NCBI RefSeq assembly: GCF_011516635.5
Contig: NZ_CP096255.1
Coordinates: 2,602,501-2,666,500, forward strand
Length of the DNA stretch: 64,000 nucleotides
Direction of reading: 5' to 3'
Source of the DNA: Bradyrhizobium barranii subsp. apii
GTDB taxonomy: Bacteria > Pseudomonadota > Alphaproteobacteria > Rhizobiales > Xanthobacteraceae
A model generated the notes under the pieces. That model was not told the DNA's origin and ran no database searches. It saw only the letters and a list, made by a program, of their open reading frames with translations. Positions 43,670 to 52,570 of this stretch are shown in pieces. Numbering within the stretch: position 1 is the stretch's first letter; each line of letters starts with the position of its first letter. The position numbers were made by a program, and so were the translations under genes.

Positions 43670-44695
43670 ATGAAGAACACGATTGCAAGGCTCGCCGGCG
43701 CGCTGCTCGCGCTGACGCTCACCACCGGTCTTGCCGCGGCGCAAAGCAAGGTGACCATCGCGATCGGAGGCGGCGCCTGCCTGTGCTATCTGCCCACGGT
43801 GCTGGCCAAGCAACTCGGCGAATACGAGAAGGCGGGCCTCAATGTCGAGCTCGTGGACCTCAAGGGCGGCTCGGACGCGCTGAAGGCCGTGCTCGGCGGC
43901 AGCGCCGACGTGGTCTCCGGCTATTTCGACCATTGCGTCAACCTCGCCGCCAAGAAGCAGGAGCTTCAAGCCTTCGTGGTCTATGACCGTTATCCCGGCC
44001 TCGTGCTGGTGGTCTCGCCGTCGCACACGAACGAAATCAAGTCGATCAAGGATCTCGCCGGCAAGAAGGTCGGCGTCAGCGCGCCCGGCTCCTCCACCGA
44101 CTTCTTCCTCAAATATCTACTGAAAAAGAACGGGCTCGATCCCGCCGGCACCGCCGTGATCGGCGTCGGCCTCGGCGCCACCGCCGTGGCCGCGATGGAG
44201 CAGGGGCAGATTGACGCCGCCGTGATGCTCGATCCCTCCGTCACCGTTCTTCAGGGCAGCCACAAGGATCTGCGCATCCTCAGCGACACCCGCACCCAGA
44301 AGGACACGCTCGAGACGTTCGGCGGCGAATATCCGGGCGGCGCGCTGTACTCGACCGTGGCCTGGATCAACAAGCACGAGAAGGAAACGCAGGCACTCAC
44401 CAACGCAATGCTCGCCACGATCGGCTGGATCCATTCGCATTCGCGCGAGGAGATCATGGCGAAGATGCCGGAGGAGATGGTCGGCAAGAACAAGGAGCTT
44501 TATCTCGCCGCGCTGAAGAACACGATCCCGATGTTCTCCGAAACCGGCAAGATGGACCCGAGGGGCGCGGACGCGGTGCTCGCGGTGTTCAGCGTCGGCT
44601 CGCCCGAGGTGGCCGCCGCCAAGATCGACGTCAGCAAGACCTTTACCAACAAATACGTCGATCAGGCCAAGAAGACCACTGGGAATGCCAAATAA
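43670..44695 (+). CDS. NitT/Tau-type ABC transporter substrate-binding protein
   Basis: 341 residues from ATG at 43670 after GGAGGAAACCA; earlier in-frame codons from 43640 give no signal peptide. Sec signal at about 1-24 (ALLALTLTTGLAAAQ). NMT1/THI5-SsuA fold: LPTVLAKQLGEYEKAGLNVELVDLKGGSDALKAVLGGSADVV, KSIKDLAGKKVGVSAPGSSTDFFLKYLL. It is the likely partner of the ATPase and permease at 37964-39567, which lack their own binding protein. Confidence 0.9.
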   Translation: MKNTIARLAGALLALTLTTGLAAAQSKVTIAIGGGACLCYLPTVLAKQLGEYEKAGLNVELVDLKGGSDALKAVLGGSADVVSGYFDHCVNLAAKKQELQAFVVYDRYPGLVLVVSPSHTNEIKSIKDLAGKKVGVSAPGSSTDFFLKYLLKKNGLDPAGTAVIGVGLGATAVAAMEQGQIDAAVMLDPSVTVLQGSHKDLRILSDTRTQKDTLETFGGEYPGGALYSTVAWINKHEKETQALTNAMLATIGWIHSHSREEIMAKMPEEMVGKNKELYLAALKNTIPMFSETGKMDPRGADAVLAVFSVGSPEVAAAKIDVSKTFTNKYVDQAKKTTGNAK

Positions 44696-44724
44696 CTGAC
44701 GCGAAGGCATTGTAATCAGCTGTC

Positions 44725-45429
44725 ATGACGTCATTGGTCATTCATCGCGTCACGACGCTTGATCTTGCCGTGCGGCCGACCGTCTGGCCGTTCGCGGAGG
44801 AACGCCGCGCCGAGATCGCGGCGCATTTCGACGAGAAGCAGCGCGAGCGGCCGAAGATGTGGAACGGCCGCGTCCTGCTCGGGCGCGATGCCGTGTTCAC
44901 GGACGGCCATCTCGCCGCGACCTATTTCGAGACGGATTTTGCGAGCTTCCTTGCCTGGCGCGACTGGGGCTTTCCCGACAAGGCCGTGTTCAACGGTTTT
45001 GGCATGGGCGCGCTGCGCGCCTCCGACGGCGCCTTCATCATGGGCGAGATGGCGCAGCACACCGCCAATGCAGGCCGCATCTATTTCCCCTCGGGCACGC
45101 CTGATCTGGACGACGTCAGTGACGGCGCGCTCGACATTCCCGGCAGTGTCATCCGTGAACTCGGGGAAGAGACCGGCTTGACCGCGGCCGACTACCGAAC
45201 CCAGCCGGACTGGCACTGTGTCGTCACAGGTCCGTCGATTGCAATGATTCAAATTATCAACCTGGACATGCCGGGTGACGTGGCCCGGGCCCGGATCGAG
45301 GCCAATCTCGCCCGCGAAGCCGATCCGGAGTTGTCGGCCATTCATCTCGTGCGCGGGATGAGTGATCTCACGCCGACCATGCCGCGATTTGTCACGGCCT
45401 TTATCGAGCAGCAGTTCGCTTCGCGCTGA
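44725..45429 (+). CDS. NUDIX hydrolase
   Basis: 234 residues. The Nudix catalytic motif is partly kept: the REUXEEXGU part reads RELGEETGL (about 152-160), and the preceding glycine-rich half is replaced by a SDGALDIPGSVI stretch. N-terminal 100 residues are specific to this subfamily (RPTVWPFAEERRAEIAAHF, NGFGMGALRASDGAFIMGEM). Would hydrolyse a nucleoside diphosphate linked to another group; substrate unknown. Stands between two unrelated ABC binding-protein genes. Confidence 0.85.
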   Translation: MTSLVIHRVTTLDLAVRPTVWPFAEERRAEIAAHFDEKQRERPKMWNGRVLLGRDAVFTDGHLAATYFETDFASFLAWRDWGFPDKAVFNGFGMGALRASDGAFIMGEMAQHTANAGRIYFPSGTPDLDDVSDGALDIPGSVIRELGEETGLTAADYRTQPDWHCVVTGPSIAMIQIINLDMPGDVARARIEANLAREADPELSAIHLVRGMSDLTPTMPRFVTAFIEQQFASR

Positions 45430-45524
45430 AGCGCGAGGCTTGACATTGCTGCGCCCAGCCCATGTGATGGGCCAAAAAGCAAAAGCAACAAGAATGCAAT
45501 GCACAATCGTCCAGGGAGGTTTTG

Positions 45525-46835
45525 ATGCGCCTGCGCATGGCTGCCCGCTTGGTACGTGGGCTGTTGGTCGCGATATCAGCGACGGGCTTGATGGCTTCGG
45601 CTCAGGCTCAAGAGAAGAAGATCAAGATCGGCGTTGTTTTCGACCTGACCGGGCCTCTCGCGGGCGGTGGATCTGAGCTCGGCTATATCGGCGCAAAAAT
45701 TATTCTCGACCATTTCGCCGAGACCGGCGTCGAAGGCTACAAGATCGAGGCGGTCTACGCCGACGCGCAGAGCAAGCCCGACATCGCCATCAACGAATCC
45801 GTCCGCCTGCTTGAGCAGGAGAAGGTGGACATGGTCCTCGGCTTCTTCTCATCGGCGCAATGCGTGCCGGTCGCTGCCCGCGTCGAGCAGCTCAAGAAGT
45901 TCATGTGGATGACGACCTGCATCTCGTCGGCCGTGTTCAACGACAAGGGTTACAAATACGTGTTCCGCCCGCAGGCGAGCGGCGACCAGTTCGGCATGAT
46001 GACGATGGATTTCATCGCGCAGAATGCCAAGGCGAAGTTCGACAAGGAGCCGAAGGACCTGCGCGTCGCCATCATCCACGAGGATGGCGCCTATGGCGTC
46101 GACGTCTCCAGGGGCAACGAGGCCGGCGCGAAGAAGGCGGGCTTCAACGTCGTGATGAAGGAAGGCTATTCGGCGACGGCGCCCGATCTCTCCGCGCTGG
46201 TGACCAAGCTGAAGCGTGCCAAGCCCGATGTCATTTTCCACACCGGCTACAACCCTGACATCACGCTGTTGCTGCGCCAGGCCCGCGAGCAGGGGCTGAA
46301 GTTCGGCGCGCTGATGGGCCATGGCGCCGGCTACGGCGTCTACGAGAAGCTGAAAGAGGGGATGGGGGTCGACGCCACCTACATCTTCAACACCGACCCG
46401 ATCTCGATCTGGCTCGCCAACCAGAAGACCATGGATCCCAAGCTCCCGCCCGTCATCAAGATGGTCGGCGAGGAGTTCGACAAGATCAGGCCCGGCGTTG
46501 TCATCCGCTCGGCGCATGTCGGCATCGGCGCGTCCAACACTTACGTGTTCATGAGTGATGTGCTGCCGCGCGCGATCAAGAAGTATGGCGGCGTCGATCC
46601 CGACGCGCTGCGCAAGGCCGCGCTCGACACCGACATCCCCGAAGGCGGGACCATGCTGGGCTTCGGCGTCAAGTTCTACGGCGAGGGCACGCCGATGGCC
46701 GGGCAGAACGAGCGCTCGTTCCCGGTCGTGATCCAATACATCGACGACAAATCCTCTGTGGTGTGGCCCAAGAGTCAGGCGCAGCGCGAGGCCGTGCTGC
46801 CGCTGCCGAAGGGCACCACCTACAGCAACCAGTAG
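45525..46835 (+). CDS. Branched-chain-type ABC transporter substrate-binding protein
   Basis: 436 residues from ATG at 45525 with GGGAGG upstream. Signal peptide ends near ASAQAQE. Type I periplasmic binding fold as in LivJ/LivK: KIGVVFDLTGPLAGGGSELGYIGAKII, DMVLGFFSSAQCVPVAARVEQ, IHEDGAYGVDVSRGNEAGAKKAG. The family covers branched-chain amino acids, urea, amides and aromatic acids, so the substrate cannot be called. First gene of a complete liv-type set. Confidence 0.93.
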   Translation: MRLRMAARLVRGLLVAISATGLMASAQAQEKKIKIGVVFDLTGPLAGGGSELGYIGAKIILDHFAETGVEGYKIEAVYADAQSKPDIAINESVRLLEQEKVDMVLGFFSSAQCVPVAARVEQLKKFMWMTTCISSAVFNDKGYKYVFRPQASGDQFGMMTMDFIAQNAKAKFDKEPKDLRVAIIHEDGAYGVDVSRGNEAGAKKAGFNVVMKEGYSATAPDLSALVTKLKRAKPDVIFHTGYNPDITLLLRQAREQGLKFGALMGHGAGYGVYEKLKEGMGVDATYIFNTDPISIWLANQKTMDPKLPPVIKMVGEEFDKIRPGVVIRSAHVGIGASNTYVFMSDVLPRAIKKYGGVDPDALRKAALDTDIPEGGTMLGFGVKFYGEGTPMAGQNERSFPVVIQYIDDKSSVVWPKSQAQREAVLPLPKGTTYSNQ

Positions 46836-46850
46836 CGGCGGAGCAGGGCG

Positions 46851-47618
46851 GTGCTGGAAGTCAGCGGGCTGGTGAAGCGGTTTGGTAGCTTCACCGCCGT
46901 CAACAACGTGTCGTTTCGGGTCGATCAGGGCGAGATCCTCGGCCTGATCGGCCCCAACGGCTCGGGCAAGAGCACGATCTTCAACATGCTCTCCGGCACG
47001 CTGGCGCCGACATCCGGCTCGATCCTGTTCGGCGGCGCCGAGATCGCAGGGCTCGCGCCGCACCGGATCATCAACAGCGGCATCGGCCGCACCTTCCAGA
47101 TTCCGCGGCCGTTCCGACGCCTGACAATCTTCGAGAATGTCGCACTGGCCGGCTTCTACGGCCAGGGCCGCCACAGTCGTGCCAGGGCGGAGGAGGCGGC
47201 CGAGCGGTCACTTGCGATGGTGGGCTTGCCGACCGATCGCCATGCCAGCGTCGATGGCCTGGGCGCAGCCGGCCTGAAGAAGCTCGAACTTGCGAAGGCG
47301 CTCGCGACCGCGCCAAAACTGCTGCTTGCGGACGAGAGCCTCGGCGGTCTCGACGAGACCGAGATGGACCAGGCGGCGGACATGCTGCGCAACATCCGCG
47401 ACGAGCTCGGCATCACCATCATCTGGGTCGAGCACATCATGGGCGTGCTGATGCGCGTCGTCGACCGCGTGATGGTGCTCGATCACGGCGAGAAGATCTC
47501 GGAAGGCTTGCCGAGCGCGGTTGCCGGCGACCCGCGCGTCATCGAGGTCTATCTCGGCACCGATGCCGAGACCACGCAGGCCGCGGCGGCGGAAGCGCGC
47601 CGCCGCTCGGGAGGCTAG
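46851..47618 (+). CDS. livG: LivG-type ABC transporter ATP-binding protein
   Basis: 255 residues from a GTG at 46851. Walker A IGPNGSGKST, the liv-type insertion FQIPRPFRRLTIFENVALAG, Walker B LLLADESLGGLDETEMDQA, and His in IIWVEHIMGVL. The signature motif is atypical: where LSYGQQR is expected it reads DGLGAAGLKKLELAKALA, so the ABC signature Ser-Gly-Gly is missing, and this NBD may depend on its partner LivF for the composite site. Four bases separate it from livF. Confidence 0.9.
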   Translation: MLEVSGLVKRFGSFTAVNNVSFRVDQGEILGLIGPNGSGKSTIFNMLSGTLAPTSGSILFGGAEIAGLAPHRIINSGIGRTFQIPRPFRRLTIFENVALAGFYGQGRHSRARAEEAAERSLAMVGLPTDRHASVDGLGAAGLKKLELAKALATAPKLLLADESLGGLDETEMDQAADMLRNIRDELGITIIWVEHIMGVLMRVVDRVMVLDHGEKISEGLPSAVAGDPRVIEVYLGTDAETTQAAAAEARRRSGG

Positions 47619-47621
47619 ACG

Positions 47622-48326
47622 ATGCTGGAGCTTCGTTCGGTCAGCGCAGGTTACGGCACGTTCCAGGCGCTGTTCGACGTCAATCTCGACGTCAAAGCGG
47701 GCGAGGCCGTCGGCGTCATCGGTCCGAACGGCGCCGGCAAGACCACGCTGATGCGCGTCATCTCCGGCCTGATCCGTCCCACGCGCGGGTCGATCAGGAT
47801 GGAGGGCGTCGATGTCGTGGCGACGCCGCCGCACAAGATCGTCAGCCTCGGGATCGCGCATGTGCCGGAGAACCGGCGGCTGTTTCCGCAGCTCACGGTC
47901 GACGACAATCTCAAGATGGGCGCCTTTGTGAAGGAAGCGCGCGGCCACTATGCCGAGCGGCTGGATGTCGTGTTCGACCTGTTTCCGCGCCTGAAGGAAC
48001 GCCGCCACCAGATGGCCGGCACCATGTCCGGCGGCGAGCAGCAGATGTGCGCGATCGGCCGCGCGCTGATGTCGAATCCAAAACTTCTGCTGCTCGACGA
48101 GCCGTCGGCAGGGTTGGCGCCGGTCGTGGTGCAGCAGGTGTTCGAGCTGGTGAAGCGGATCCGCGCCCGCGGCCTGACGGTGCTGATCGTCGAGCAGAAC
48201 GTGCAGCAGGTGCTGAAAGTGGTTGATCGCGCCTATCTGATCGAGGCGGGCACGATCCGGGCATCCGGCACCTCGGCCGAGATGCTGGCGAGTGACACGG
48301 TCAAGGAAGCGTATCTCGGGGTATGA
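47622..48326 (+). CDS. livF: LivF-type ABC transporter ATP-binding protein
   Basis: 234 residues. Walker A IGPNGAGKTT, the conserved GIAHVPENRRLFPQLTV Q-loop region, signature MSGGEQQMCAIGRALMSNP, Walker B LLLLDEPSAGLAP, His replaced by the usual Glu-Gln (LIVEQNVQQVL). Second ATPase of the transporter; its own signature motif is complete, unlike that of LivG. Confidence 0.95.
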   Translation: MLELRSVSAGYGTFQALFDVNLDVKAGEAVGVIGPNGAGKTTLMRVISGLIRPTRGSIRMEGVDVVATPPHKIVSLGIAHVPENRRLFPQLTVDDNLKMGAFVKEARGHYAERLDVVFDLFPRLKERRHQMAGTMSGGEQQMCAIGRALMSNPKLLLLDEPSAGLAPVVVQQVFELVKRIRARGLTVLIVEQNVQQVLKVVDRAYLIEAGTIRASGTSAEMLASDTVKEAYLGV

Positions 48327-48339
48327 GGTTCATGCAGGC

Positions 48340-49221
48340 ATGCAAGCTTTTTTGGGCATTTTCGACATCTATCTGCTGGAGGCCGTGATCAACGGCATCC
48401 TGCTCGGCGGCGTGCTGGCACTGCTCGCGCTCGGGCTCAACTTGATCTTTGGCGTCATCGACGTGACCTGGATCTGCTACGCAGAGCTGGTGATGATCGG
48501 CATGTACGCCATGTATTTCATCGTGCAGTATTACGGCCTCAGCTACTTCATCGCAGCGCCGTTCACCATTTTGCTCGTCGCGATCCTCGGCGCCGCGCTG
48601 CACTACCTCGTGATCGCGCCGCTGCTCACCGCGCCGCCGATCAACCAGCTGCTTGCGACAGGCGGGGTGCTGTTCGTGCTCCAGAGCTTTGCCACCGTCG
48701 CCTTCGGCATCGACTTCCGCAATCTCGGCATCCGCCTGCCGGTGCTCGCCTTCGGCGACATGAATTTCAGCTACGCGCGGCTGCTGTCCTTTCTGGCCGC
48801 GCTGGTCGGCATGGTCGCAGTGTACCTGTTCATGACCCGCACCTTCACCGGCACCGCGATCCGCGCCATCTCCCAGGATAGGCAGATCATGGCGCTGATG
48901 GGCGTCGACACGAAGAGAATGTATCTCATCACCTCCGCGCTCGGCGGCGCGCTGGCTGGGCTCGCCGCTTGCCTGCTGGTGCTGCAATATGACGTGCATC
49001 CCTTCGTCGGCCTCTCCTTCGGGCCGATCACCTTCCTGATCTGCGTGCTCGGGGGGCTCGGCAATTTCATCGGAGGCTTCATCGCCGCCTTCGTGTTCGC
49101 CGAGATCATCTCGCTCGGCGGCCTGTTCTCCGATCTCGAATGGGGTTACGTGCTCGCCTTCGCCTTCTTCATCGTCATGATGTTCATCCGGCCCGCGGGC
49201 CTGCTTGCGAGGCGCCGATGA
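48340..49221 (+). CDS. livH: LivH-type ABC transporter permease
   Basis: 293 residues from ATG at 48340 (an open frame from 48292 overlaps livF and was rejected). About eight membrane helices. Motifs: EAVINGILLGGVLALLALGLNLIFGVIDV and the EAA-like TAIRAISQDRQIMALMGVDTKRMYLITSALGGALAGLA. Stop overlaps the livM start by four bases. Confidence 0.94.
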   Translation: MQAFLGIFDIYLLEAVINGILLGGVLALLALGLNLIFGVIDVTWICYAELVMIGMYAMYFIVQYYGLSYFIAAPFTILLVAILGAALHYLVIAPLLTAPPINQLLATGGVLFVLQSFATVAFGIDFRNLGIRLPVLAFGDMNFSYARLLSFLAALVGMVAVYLFMTRTFTGTAIRAISQDRQIMALMGVDTKRMYLITSALGGALAGLAACLLVLQYDVHPFVGLSFGPITFLICVLGGLGNFIGGFIAAFVFAEIISLGGLFSDLEWGYVLAFAFFIVMMFIRPAGLLARRR

Positions 49222-50237
49222 TGGGGCAGGGGCGGCTTGCGGCATGGGCGGTGGGGCTGGCGGCGCTGGTCGCGCTGCCCTTCGTCTATCGCGATCCCTA
49301 TCATCTGCACATCCTGGTGCTGATCCTGATCTGGTCGTTCGCCTACACGTCCTGGTCGATGATGGGACGGTTCGGTCTGGTCTCGCTCGGCCATGGCGGC
49401 TTCATGGGGATCGGCGCCTATGTCACCGCGCTGCTCTGGAATCATCTGGGCTGGTCGCCCTGGATCGGCATTCCCATCAGCATGGTTGCGGCGGGTGCGC
49501 TGGCGCTGATCGTCGGCTATCCCTGCTTCCGCTTCCGCATCACCGGCCACTATTTCGTGCTGGTGACGCTGGCGCTGTCAGGAATCGTGCTCCAGGTCAT
49601 CACGGCGACGCGCGACTATACCGGCGGCTCGCTCGGCTATACGCCGAATCGCGCCTCCGGCAACAAGCTGCTGGCGCTGCAATTCGACGACAAGACGACC
49701 TGGTATCTGATCGCGCTCGGGGTCTGGCTTTTCGGCATCGTGGTCTGGCACTGGGTCGACCGCAGCATGGCCCGCTACGCGCTCGAGGCGATCTCGGAGG
49801 ACGAGGATGCCGCGGCCGCCGCCGGCGTCGATGTCACCGCGGAGAAGCTGAAAATTACGTTGCTCAGTGCCGTGATGACGGCGCTCGCCGGCGCAATCTA
49901 CTGCCAGTACCAGATGTTCATCACCCCCGACACCGTCAGCGGCATCGCGGTGTCGCTCCAGATGGTGTTCGCGGCCATCGTCGGCGGCCTGTTCGTCTCG
50001 CTCGGCCCGACCTTTGGCGCTGTCATCACCATTCTGCTGGCGGAAACCCTGCGTATCGGCTTCGGCACCAAGGCGGTCGGCTGGGACAACCTCGTCTATG
50101 GCGTGCTGCTGGTCCTTTTCATCATATTCCTTCCCAAGGGCATCCTTGGTAGCCTGCTCGACCGATTGAAGCCGCAACGCAAGGTGCCCCGCGCTCATGA
50201 GCAAGAAGCCGTCCAAATCGCTCGCCCAGGAACTTGA
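49218..50237 (+). CDS. livM: LivM-type ABC transporter permease
   Basis: 339 residues from ATG at 49218, overlapping livH (ATGA). About nine membrane helices; GLVSLGHGGFMGIGAYVTALL and ARYALEAISEDEDAAAAAGVDVTAEKLKITLLSAVMTALAGAIY are conserved LivM features. Its last 41 bases overlap the PPK2 gene in another frame, so the C-terminus (VPRAHEQEAVQIARPGT) is dictated partly by that overlap. Confidence 0.94.
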   Translation: MMGQGRLAAWAVGLAALVALPFVYRDPYHLHILVLILIWSFAYTSWSMMGRFGLVSLGHGGFMGIGAYVTALLWNHLGWSPWIGIPISMVAAGALALIVGYPCFRFRITGHYFVLVTLALSGIVLQVITATRDYTGGSLGYTPNRASGNKLLALQFDDKTTWYLIALGVWLFGIVVWHWVDRSMARYALEAISEDEDAAAAAGVDVTAEKLKITLLSAVMTALAGAIYCQYQMFITPDTVSGIAVSLQMVFAAIVGGLFVSLGPTFGAVITILLAETLRIGFGTKAVGWDNLVYGVLLVLFIIFLPKGILGSLLDRLKPQRKVPRAHEQEAVQIARPGT

Positions 50238-51126
50238 CAGCTACATCACGCCGTTCCGTTACGACGGATCGGGCAAGTTTCACCTCAAGGATTACAAGAC
50301 CAACGAGAAGGGCGATCTCGACAAGGAGAAGGCGCAGGCGATTCTCGACGCCAACAAGAAGCGGATGATCGAGTTTCAGGAGAAGCTCTACGCCCAGGAT
50401 CGCTGGTCGGTGCTGATCGTGCTCCAGGCCATGGACGCCGCCGGCAAGGATTCTGCGATCAAGGCGATCTTCGAGGGCATCAATCCGCAGGGCTGCGAGG
50501 TCCATGCTTTCAAGGCGCCGAGCACCAAGGAGCTCGATCACGATTTCCTCTGGCGCCACGCGATCGCGCTGCCCGAGCGCGGCCATATCGGCATCTTCAA
50601 CCGCTCCCATTACGAGGAGTGCCTGGTCACGCGGGTGCATCCGGAGATTCTTGCCAAGCAGAAGCTGCCGCAAAGGCTCGTGACCAAGAACATCTGGAAG
50701 GAGCGGTTCGAGGACATCTCCGCCTTCGAGCGCCACCTCAGCCGCAACGGCACGGTGGTTCTGAAATTCTTCCTCAATCTATCCAAGGAGGAGCAGCGCG
50801 AGCGCTTCCTTGAGCGGCTCGAGGAACCGGCCAAGCAGTGGAAGTTCTCGATGGACGACATCAAGGAGCGCGCGCTGTGGCCGCGCTACCAGGCGGTCTA
50901 TCAGGACATCGTCCGGCATACGGCAACGTCGCACGCGCCCTGGTATGTCGTGCCGGCCGACCACAAATGGTTCGCGCGCGTCGTGATCGGCTCGGCGATC
51001 GTCGCGGCGCTCGAAAAGCTGGACCTGCGCTTCCCCCGCGCCGACAAGGCCTCGCTTGGCGAATTCGACGAGGTGCGCAAGGCGCTGGAGCGCGAGGGGA
51101 AGGGAGGCAGGAAGCCCGCAAAGTGA
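50197..51126 (+). CDS. ppk2: Polyphosphate kinase 2 family protein (class III-like)
   Basis: 309 residues. PPK2 transfers phosphate between inorganic polyphosphate and nucleotides. Walker A-like DAAGKDS at 80-86 inside WSVLIVLQAMDAAGKDSAIKAIFEGINPQG, lid and Walker B region GIFNRSHYEECLVTRVHPE, and WYVVPADHKWFARVVIGSAIV near the C-terminus. Length and motifs fit the class III group that phosphorylates AMP and ADP. Begins 41 bases inside livM and overlaps the patatin gene by four bases, so all are one transcript. Confidence 0.93.
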   Translation: MSKKPSKSLAQELDSYITPFRYDGSGKFHLKDYKTNEKGDLDKEKAQAILDANKKRMIEFQEKLYAQDRWSVLIVLQAMDAAGKDSAIKAIFEGINPQGCEVHAFKAPSTKELDHDFLWRHAIALPERGHIGIFNRSHYEECLVTRVHPEILAKQKLPQRLVTKNIWKERFEDISAFERHLSRNGTVVLKFFLNLSKEEQRERFLERLEEPAKQWKFSMDDIKERALWPRYQAVYQDIVRHTATSHAPWYVVPADHKWFARVVIGSAIVAALEKLDLRFPRADKASLGEFDEVRKALEREGKGGRKPAK

Positions 51127-52160
51127 CCGCCCGTGAGACCAGCAACCAGAAGAACGTCAACTTCGCGCTTCAGGGCGGCGGCGCGCACGGCGCCTTCGTC
51201 TGGGGCGTGCTGGACCACGTGCTCGAGGACGGCAGGCTCGCCATCGAGGCGATCAGCGCTACAAGCGCGGGCGCGATGAATGCGGTGGTGCTGGCCTCAG
51301 GCATGGCCATCGGCGGAGCCGAGGGGGCGCGGCAGAACCTGCATGCGTTCTGGTACGAGGTCTCGCGGATGGATCAGGTCTATGACCTGTTCTCGCCACT
51401 CAACCAGTTGATCCAGGCCCTCAAGCTGCCGCCGGAATATCACCCTGTCCATGCTTTCATCCACACGCTGACGCACACGGTGCCGCCGAACCTGCTCAAC
51501 CCCCTCCACTTCAATCCGCTCCGGTCGTTGCTGCTACGCGTGGTCGATTTCGATCGGCTCAATTCATCGCCGGACGCACCGCAGCTATTTCTCAACGCCA
51601 CGAATGTCCGTACCGGCAAGATCAAGGTGTTCCAGACGCCGCTGCTCAGCGCGGAGACCGTGCTCGCCTCGGCCTGTCTGCCGCCATATTTCCAGGCGGT
51701 CGAGATCGACGGCGAGCATTATTGGGATGGCGGCTATCTCGGAAATCCCGCGATCTTTCCGCTGATCTATCGAAAAGGTAGCCAAGACGTCATCATCGTG
51801 CAGGTGACCGCGATCCGGCGTGACGAACTGCCGGCGAGCGCCGCCGACGTTCTCCATCGCATCAACGAGATCAGCTTCAATTCGTCACTGATGCGTGAGA
51901 TGCGCGCGATTGCCTTCGCGACCCGGCTGATCGATAATGGCGAGCTCGATAGCAACACGCACAGCCGCATGTTCATGCACTGGATTGGAAACGACCAATT
52001 GATGTCGCAGCTCGGAACGGCCACGCAGTTCCATCCCGAATGGAGCCTCTTGTGCCGCCTGCGTGACGAGGGGCGCGAGGCCGCGCGAATCTGGCTGACG
52101 CAAAACTTTGACTGTATCGGCAGCTCGTCGACGGTTGATTTGACTGAAATGTTTCTCTGA
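51123..52160 (+). CDS. Patatin-like phospholipase
   Basis: 345 residues from GTG at 51123, overlapping the PPK2 stop (GTGA); a longer open frame begins within ppk2 and was rejected. Patatin catalytic dyad: oxyanion loop ALQGGGAHGAFVWG at about 15-28, nucleophile serine in SATSAGAMN (the first Gly of GxSxG replaced by Ala) and aspartate in DGGYLGNPAIFPLIY. No signal peptide, so probably cytoplasmic or membrane-associated lipid hydrolase. Translationally coupled to ppk2; the pair may link polyphosphate or energy state to membrane lipid turnover, but this is only inference. Confidence 0.92.
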   Translation: MTARETSNQKNVNFALQGGGAHGAFVWGVLDHVLEDGRLAIEAISATSAGAMNAVVLASGMAIGGAEGARQNLHAFWYEVSRMDQVYDLFSPLNQLIQALKLPPEYHPVHAFIHTLTHTVPPNLLNPLHFNPLRSLLLRVVDFDRLNSSPDAPQLFLNATNVRTGKIKVFQTPLLSAETVLASACLPPYFQAVEIDGEHYWDGGYLGNPAIFPLIYRKGSQDVIIVQVTAIRRDELPASAADVLHRINEISFNSSLMREMRAIAFATRLIDNGELDSNTHSRMFMHWIGNDQLMSQLGTATQFHPEWSLLCRLRDEGREAARIWLTQNFDCIGSSSTVDLTEMFL

Positions 52161-52173
52161 TTTCGAGGTTGTC

Positions 52174-52428
52174 GTGTACAAGCCTGCTGTCGTCGTTTCC
52201 CTGTTCGCCGCGCTCTTGATCGCCGGTTCCGCGCGCGCCCAGACCTATGGGGGCGATGCGCCGGTCTGCCTGCACGTCTTCGGCGAGTTGGAGGGCGAGC
52301 GGATGGACTGCATTTTCTCCTCGTTCGCCCAGTGCCAGGCAAGCGCGCAGGGGCGTCCGGCGACATGTCTGACGAATCCGTATTTCGCGCAGGCGCCGTC
52401 GGCGAGGACAGGGCGGCGCGTTCGCTAG
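52174..52428 (+). CDS. DUF3551 family small exported protein
   Basis: 84 residues from GTG at 52174, 13 bases after the patatin gene. Signal peptide (VSLFAALLIAGSARAQTYG), then a short mature protein with four cysteines (VCLHVFG, MDCIFSSFAQCQASAQGRPATCLTNPYF) in the pattern of DUF3551, a family very numerous in Bradyrhizobium. Disulfides in the periplasm are likely. Function unknown. Confidence 0.85.
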   Translation: MYKPAVVVSLFAALLIAGSARAQTYGGDAPVCLHVFGELEGERMDCIFSSFAQCQASAQGRPATCLTNPYFAQAPSARTGRRVR

Positions 52429-52437
52429 CGGCGATCC

Positions 52438-52525
52438 CTAGGGTGGGCAAAGCAAAGCGTGCCCACCAATCTTCATCCGGCCAGAGGTGGTGAGCACGGC
52501 GCAAGAGCGCCTTTGCCCACCCTAC
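52438..52525. repeat. Repeat family B, copy 3
   Basis: CTAGGGTGGGCAAAGCAAAG at the left and GCGCCTTTGCCCACCCTAC at the right, with internal GTGCCCACC / GGTGAGCAC. Lies between convergent DUF3551 and metallo-beta-lactamase-fold genes. All three B copies occupy gaps between convergent genes. Confidence 0.85.
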
Positions 52526-52570
52526 GATCTCAGCGCGAGCGAAGCTCGTCGCGTCTGAGCAAGCCGACCC

